From CAYSPT01 sp964432985 (lineage in GTDB: Bacteria; Muiribacteriota; CAYSPT01), in NCBI GenBank assembly GCA_964432985.1, contig CAYSPT010000087.1, positions 1 through 18,040 of the forward strand: DNA of 18,040 nucleotides. The letters are read 5' to 3'. Positions within the stretch are counted from its first letter, which is position 1; the number at the start of each line of letters is the position of its first letter. This document shows, one piece after another, positions 14,361 through 18,040 of this stretch. A model generated the notes under the pieces. The model made no database searches. It was not told the origin of the DNA and worked only from the letters and a program-made list of their open reading frames with translations. The position numbers and the translations under genes are program-made.

Positions 14361-15920
14361 GTGCGAAAGGGCAGGAACCAGGCCATGCAGACACCATTGG
14401 GAAAGAACAACGCTGAGGGGCGCAGATGGTATACATGGCTCATGATCGCAGCCGTTCTCATCGGGGTGGCGCATACCCTGGTTTATGTGGACTGCTCGGT
14501 TGAAGACTCGTATATTGCCTTCAAATATGTGGACAGCTGGCACCGGGGACATGGATTTACCTATAATCCGGGTGAACAGCCGGTAGAAGGATACTCTAAC
14601 TTTTTCTGGCTGGTGGTTATCATGTGCGCCCGGGTCGCCGGTCTCACCGAGGTCGCCGCCGCCCGGATACTGGGGACCATCATCTTCATCGCGACCATTC
14701 TGCTGGGGGCGCACCTGGCCAGGCACCTGTTCGGTCCGCACGTGGCAGTGGGGACGGCGCTGCTGCTGGCCGCCAGTTTCCCGCTGTCATTCTATTCCGT
14801 CACTGGTATGGAAACCGGATTTTTCACCATGCTTCTGACGTTGGCTGTCCTGCGGTTTGTAGTGCGGGATTACCGCATCGATCCGCTGACGGCGCTGCTT
14901 TTTCACCTGGTGGCCATCACCCGGGTGGAGGGGATCCTGTACATTGTTCCGTGCTTCGCCTACGACCTGTACCGGACCCGGTCCTGGCGCCGCCGCCACA
15001 CCCGGTCGCTCATCACCTTCGTGCTGCTGGGGCTGGTGTTCGCCGCGTGGCGGATACTGTATTTCAAATCACTGCTCCCGCAGGTGTTTTTCGCCCGGTT
15101 TCCCCTCAACGACACCTCGGCGAAAATGCCGTGGCTGGCGAGGGGATTTGACGACATGGTGAATTTCATTCGCGGAAACGGCGGCATCATGGGTGTGCTG
15201 CTCATTGTCTGCTGCTTGGGCTCGCGGACCTACCGTCTCAAGACCGTGGTGCTCATGTGGATCATCGCCGCCGGGCTGGTGTTTCAGAAGTTCGTCGGCG
15301 GCGATTTCATGATGGGCGCCCGTTACCTGGTCCCCGTGCTTCCCGTGTATTTGATCATGCTCCTGGCGGCGGTTTACCTGGCCGGTCAGAAACTTGCCTC
15401 GAACGAATCCGCCGCTGGTTTTTTACAGCGGATAAAAATACCCCTGGTTGTGACGCTGGCAATCATCTGGGGGCTGTTCCAGTTTTCCTACACAGTGGAG
15501 TTTCTGGCGTATCCAATGCGGTACCCGAACTTCCTTATGCACTCGCGTACACTCAGGGCGGTGGGAACGTGGCTCAGGGAGCAGAACTACCCCGAGGGCA
15601 CCGTACTAACCTGCTGGCGCTTCGGCGCCGTGGGGTACACGTCGGATTTGATAATCAGGGACAAGGAAGGTATCGTTACCCTGCAGACCGGCCGGGACCG
15701 ATTCAGAAAATCCATCGGTTTGAAGGTGAAAGAACTGGAAACTAAGTCCGATCAGGGCCCCGCCGCTGTTCCGGATTTGATACTGGAGCCGTTCTCCACG
15801 GACATCCATTTCGAGGAAAGGGAAGTAACCCGGTACGGGCGGACCTACCGCCTGGCCCACCTGTTCCCCATAGCCGAGGGTGTAACCTGGCGGCTCCTGA
15901 AGATCGTTCCTTCCCGTTAA
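14361..15920 (+). CDS. AftB/ArnT-like GT-C glycosyltransferase
   Basis: The 519-residue membrane protein starts at GTG with GGAG (14350-14353) 7 nt upstream. It has about ten or eleven hydrophobic helices to about residue 405 and a soluble tail. The first outer loop has VEDSYIAFKY (47-56, with acidic Glu48-Asp49) and NPGEQPVEGYSNFFW (69-83), the signature of arabinofuranosyltransferase AftB-like and related GT-C proteins. A later GGDFMMGARYLVPVLP (313-328) is also typical. Such enzymes transfer sugar from decaprenyl- or undecaprenyl-phosphate to a glycan outside the cytoplasm. The actual sugar is unknown, and arabinan synthesis is not implied. It follows another GT-C-like gene by 114 bp containing a palindrome. 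Confidence 0.78.
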   Translation: MRKGRNQAMQTPLGKNNAEGRRWYTWLMIAAVLIGVAHTLVYVDCSVEDSYIAFKYVDSWHRGHGFTYNPGEQPVEGYSNFFWLVVIMCARVAGLTEVAAARILGTIIFIATILLGAHLARHLFGPHVAVGTALLLAASFPLSFYSVTGMETGFFTMLLTLAVLRFVVRDYRIDPLTALLFHLVAITRVEGILYIVPCFAYDLYRTRSWRRRHTRSLITFVLLGLVFAAWRILYFKSLLPQVFFARFPLNDTSAKMPWLARGFDDMVNFIRGNGGIMGVLLIVCCLGSRTYRLKTVVLMWIIAAGLVFQKFVGGDFMMGARYLVPVLPVYLIMLLAAVYLAGQKLASNESAAGFLQRIKIPLVVTLAIIWGLFQFSYTVEFLAYPMRYPNFLMHSRTLRAVGTWLREQNYPEGTVLTCWRFGAVGYTSDLIIRDKEGIVTLQTGRDRFRKSIGLKVKELETKSDQGPAAVPDLILEPFSTDIHFEEREVTRYGRTYRLAHLFPIAEGVTWRLLKIVPSR

Positions 15921-16032
15921 ACCCTGGTAACCGCTGTAAAATGCAATACACGACCGCATATCTATATTTTTATACTTTTTATAAATGTGAGAAAGATTAA
16001 TTATTTATTTAGAAAACTTGTTATACTTGTCT

Positions 16033-16076
16033 TTGAAATCGTATATATCTCCCATATATAAATCACTGTTAAGGGG
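16033..16076 (+). promoter_or_regulatory. Candidate promoter and Shine-Dalgarno of the collagen-like lipoprotein gene
   Basis: TTGAAA at 16033-16038 and TATAAA at 16057-16062 (18-bp spacer; TATATA at 16055 gives 16) form a reasonable sigma70-type promoter in very AT-rich DNA. Transcription would start near 16069, just before AAGGGG (16071-16076). This argues against the in-frame TTG at 16018 as the start. Confidence 0.45.
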
Positions 16077-16089
16077 AAACATTAACACA

Positions 16090-18015
16090 TTGAATATCAT
16101 TCCCACTATCAAAAACAAACGAGGATCCATCGTAATTTTAATGTTAATGATGGGTTTCTCAGCCATGATCAGCGGTTGCGGCGGCGGTGGCGGTGGTGGT
16201 GGCAGCAGTGCGCCAACCGGCAATTCTTCTTCTTTGGAGATCCTGGGATACACGCTCATGGGACAGGTCGTCATTCCGGATGGTTCATCACCGGCCAATG
16301 TCCTGGTAAGAGCCGCCCGGGTCAACGGCGGTGTGACCCGGAAGCAGGCCTATATGCTGGGCAGCCGGCCCTCCGGAAAAAGAGACTTCGAAACCGCTGC
16401 CAAAGCTGTCCGGACAAAGACAGACGAAACCCTTACCACCATTACCGACGAAGAAGGATTCTACATGTTCACCGGGTTGGAAGAAGGAACTTATTTTGTC
16501 GAAGCGTCGAAGGGTAGTTTCAAAGCCCAGTCCAGCGTGTCGGTTTCTCCCCGGGAAGCCGCCGTGGTGGATATGGCTCTCACTCCTACCGGGTCCCTGA
16601 CCGGGATTTGCCTGCTCGAGAATGAAACTGAGGACCATTCAGGGACCTTCGTCATAATAAAAGGGAGCAGTTATATCGGCTACACGGACGATGACGGCTC
16701 CTTCTCCATCCAGCAGATTCCGGTTGGTACATACCGGGTCAGGTTGATGCATCAAGGATATGAAATATATGAATTCTCCAGGGCCGTCACTATTCCGCCG
16801 GGGGCAGCTTACACCCTGGCAACGGTGACCCTCCTTTCATTCCAGGGAGGGACCGTCGAAGGACAGGTGAGTGCTAAGGACGGCCAGCCCATCCCGGAGA
16901 CACTGGTGGAGATAAACGGGACCAATGTTTTTGCCGTAACGGACGATGAAGGCCGGTACCAGATTGATGACGTAAAACCGGGTTCGTACACCCTGACCTT
17001 CACCCATGATCTTATCGACGGCAGTGTTGTCACCGGGGACATCGAGGTACTCAGTGAACGGACGACTGTCGTCAACCGCTTGCTGGCTGACAACAAAGCC
17101 CCGGTCTGGGAGAGAACTCCGGGTGTGGTACACGTGTTCGACCTTGAATCGGCAGCAGGCGATTCGGTGGCGGTGGAGTTCGGCCGAATCCTGGATGCTT
17201 CATTACCAGTGACATACATCGTCTACTGCAGCCGGGTGGAGGATTGGAACCCGGTGAACTGGGAAAACAATAATCCCCTGGAAGTTTCGGCCGCGGATTT
17301 GTATGAAGGTGTCCGGGCCGAGCACGGCTGCGTAGTGAACAATCTCGATTCTGGCCACCGGTACGTGTTCGGGGTCAGGGCCAAGGACCGACTGGGCAAC
17401 CAGGAATACAACACCATTGAATACGTATGCTTCCCGGTGAACGGCGGCACGGCGGAAGAGGAGCAGGAAAACCTTCTGACCGCCATCGGTCGGATCGGTA
17501 TCGGGACGAAAGATCCCCAGGGACTTTTCCACGTTCAGCCGCAGGAGGGTCAAGCTTTCGTGGTTGACAACGTCACCGGCAATGTGGGAATCGGCACCAC
17601 CACTCCTTCCTCTCCACTGGAAGTAGACGGCCAGATTCACATTACCGACGGTGGAATCAAGTTTCCGGATGGCTCCGTGCAGACATCGGCGCTGGTATCC
17701 GGTGACGGCCAGGGTGGTCAGGGTCCCCCGGGCCCCAAAGGTGATACGGGTGACAAGGGTGACAAAGGCGAGAAGGGTGCCAACGGCGCCAAGGGCGATC
17801 CCGGCGACACCGGTCCCCAGGGCCAGCAGGGTCTCAAGGGCGATAAGGGCGACAAAGGCAATGATGGCCTGCACGGCAACGATGGCGCCCCGGGTGCCAC
17901 GGGTCCCAAGGGTGACAAAGGCGAGAAGGGTGCCAACGGCGCCAAGGGCGATCCCGGAACCAAAGGTGATCCGGGCCAGCACGGACGCAAGGGCGAGAAG
18001 AGCGAAAGAGGGTAG
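16090..18015 (+). CDS. Chimeric surface lipoprotein: carboxypeptidase-regulatory-like domains, tail-fibre-like segment, collagen-like repeats
   Basis: I place the start at TTG 16090 (641 residues); the frame is open back to 16018, but a promoter seems to lie there. SGC is the lipobox end (Cys30), followed by eight Gly and a Ser-rich linker, so this is a lipoprotein. Three domains resembling carboxypeptidase regulatory-like (CarboxypepD_reg) folds follow, about 54-164, 168-250 and 254-332, each with a DExGxYxxxxxxxGxY motif. About 337-450 looks like fibronectin type III. About 465-536 (GRIGIGTKDP, GNVGIGTTTP, GIKFPDGSVQTSA) is the stem pattern of phage tail-fibre-like and trimeric surface proteins. 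From about 544 come 32 unbroken Gly-X-Y triplets rich in GDK and GEK. The last unit reads SER-G before TAG, with no trimerisation domain. It probably forms a trimeric stalk on the cell surface. Confidence 0.8.
   Translation: MNIIPTIKNKRGSIVILMLMMGFSAMISGCGGGGGGGGSSAPTGNSSSLEILGYTLMGQVVIPDGSSPANVLVRAARVNGGVTRKQAYMLGSRPSGKRDFETAAKAVRTKTDETLTTITDEEGFYMFTGLEEGTYFVEASKGSFKAQSSVSVSPREAAVVDMALTPTGSLTGICLLENETEDHSGTFVIIKGSSYIGYTDDDGSFSIQQIPVGTYRVRLMHQGYEIYEFSRAVTIPPGAAYTLATVTLLSFQGGTVEGQVSAKDGQPIPETLVEINGTNVFAVTDDEGRYQIDDVKPGSYTLTFTHDLIDGSVVTGDIEVLSERTTVVNRLLADNKAPVWERTPGVVHVFDLESAAGDSVAVEFGRILDASLPVTYIVYCSRVEDWNPVNWENNNPLEVSAADLYEGVRAEHGCVVNNLDSGHRYVFGVRAKDRLGNQEYNTIEYVCFPVNGGTAEEEQENLLTAIGRIGIGTKDPQGLFHVQPQEGQAFVVDNVTGNVGIGTTTPSSPLEVDGQIHITDGGIKFPDGSVQTSALVSGDGQGGQGPPGPKGDTGDKGDKGEKGANGAKGDPGDTGPQGQQGLKGDKGDKGNDGLHGNDGAPGATGPKGDKGEKGANGAKGDPGTKGDPGQHGRKGEKSERG
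17755..17957 (+). repeat. Identical 50-bp direct repeats in the collagen-coding tract
   Basis: The 50 bp at 17755-17804 recur without change at 17908-17957, 153 bp (17 Gly-X-Y triplets) further on; both encode KGDKGEKGANGAKGDPG. Identity including silent positions suggests recent duplication or gene conversion and makes the tract prone to in-frame deletion or expansion. Confidence 0.95.
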
Positions 18016-18040
18016 AAAAGGGAGATAGGGGACAACTGCG

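Noticed and set aside
17203..17982. Minus-strand open frame opposite the collagen-like region
   Set aside because: Mirror of a repetitive GC-rich tract; its AL/TL-rich text reflects the repeats, not a protein family.
17470..18015. Prophage tail-fibre gene
   Set aside because: The segment looks tail-fibre-like, but it is part of a lipoprotein and no phage genes are in the window.

Overview
The window comes from a bacterium with a Gram-negative type envelope. One gene encodes a lipoprotein with a lipobox, another protein has a parvulin (PpiC/SurA)-like region, and most proteins are exported or membrane-bound. Genes are GC-rich and intergenic gaps are AT-rich. Several starts carry AGGTGA or GGAG Shine-Dalgarno sequences, and about half the starts are GTG or TTG. 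The gene mix (large SGNH proteins, GT-C type membrane proteins, a PQQ-like propeller, a collagen-like lipoprotein, a GIDE-domain protein) is typical of poorly characterised environmental phyla. I cannot name the taxon from sequence alone.

Layout: 1-421 is non-coding and full of short tandem repeats and palindromes. Five plus-strand genes follow: a GIDE-domain membrane protein (422-1162), a large anchored protein with a divergent parvulin-like C-terminus (1298-3871), an SGNH hydrolase with a HEAT-like tail (3912-5771) and a secreted leucine-rich-repeat protein (6007-7053); these first four run in the same direction with gaps between them. A minus-strand block reads, in transcription order, a polytopic GT-C-like protein (11017-9248), an anchored SGNH hydrolase (9185-8127) and a metallo-beta-lactamase-fold hydrolase (7870-7118). 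From a divergent 345-bp intergenic region the plus strand continues with an eight-bladed PQQ-like propeller (11363-12556), an overlapping paralogue of the GT-C-like protein (12537-14246), an AftB-like GT-C protein (14361-15920) and a chimeric lipoprotein ending in collagen-like repeats (16090-18015).

The likely theme is cell-surface work: transfer of sugars from lipid carriers by the GT-C-like proteins, removal or transfer of ester groups by the SGNH proteins, and display of repeat proteins outside the cell. This is inference from families and order; no single known pathway is recognisable.

The most unusual feature is at the DNA level. Several intergenic regions each carry their own family of short tandem repeats (16, 20, 22, 20 and 17 bp periods). 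Several contain dyad symmetry and abut the ribosome-binding site or start codon. Further 18-bp and 15-bp repeats lie inside one gene, and 50-bp direct repeats inside another.
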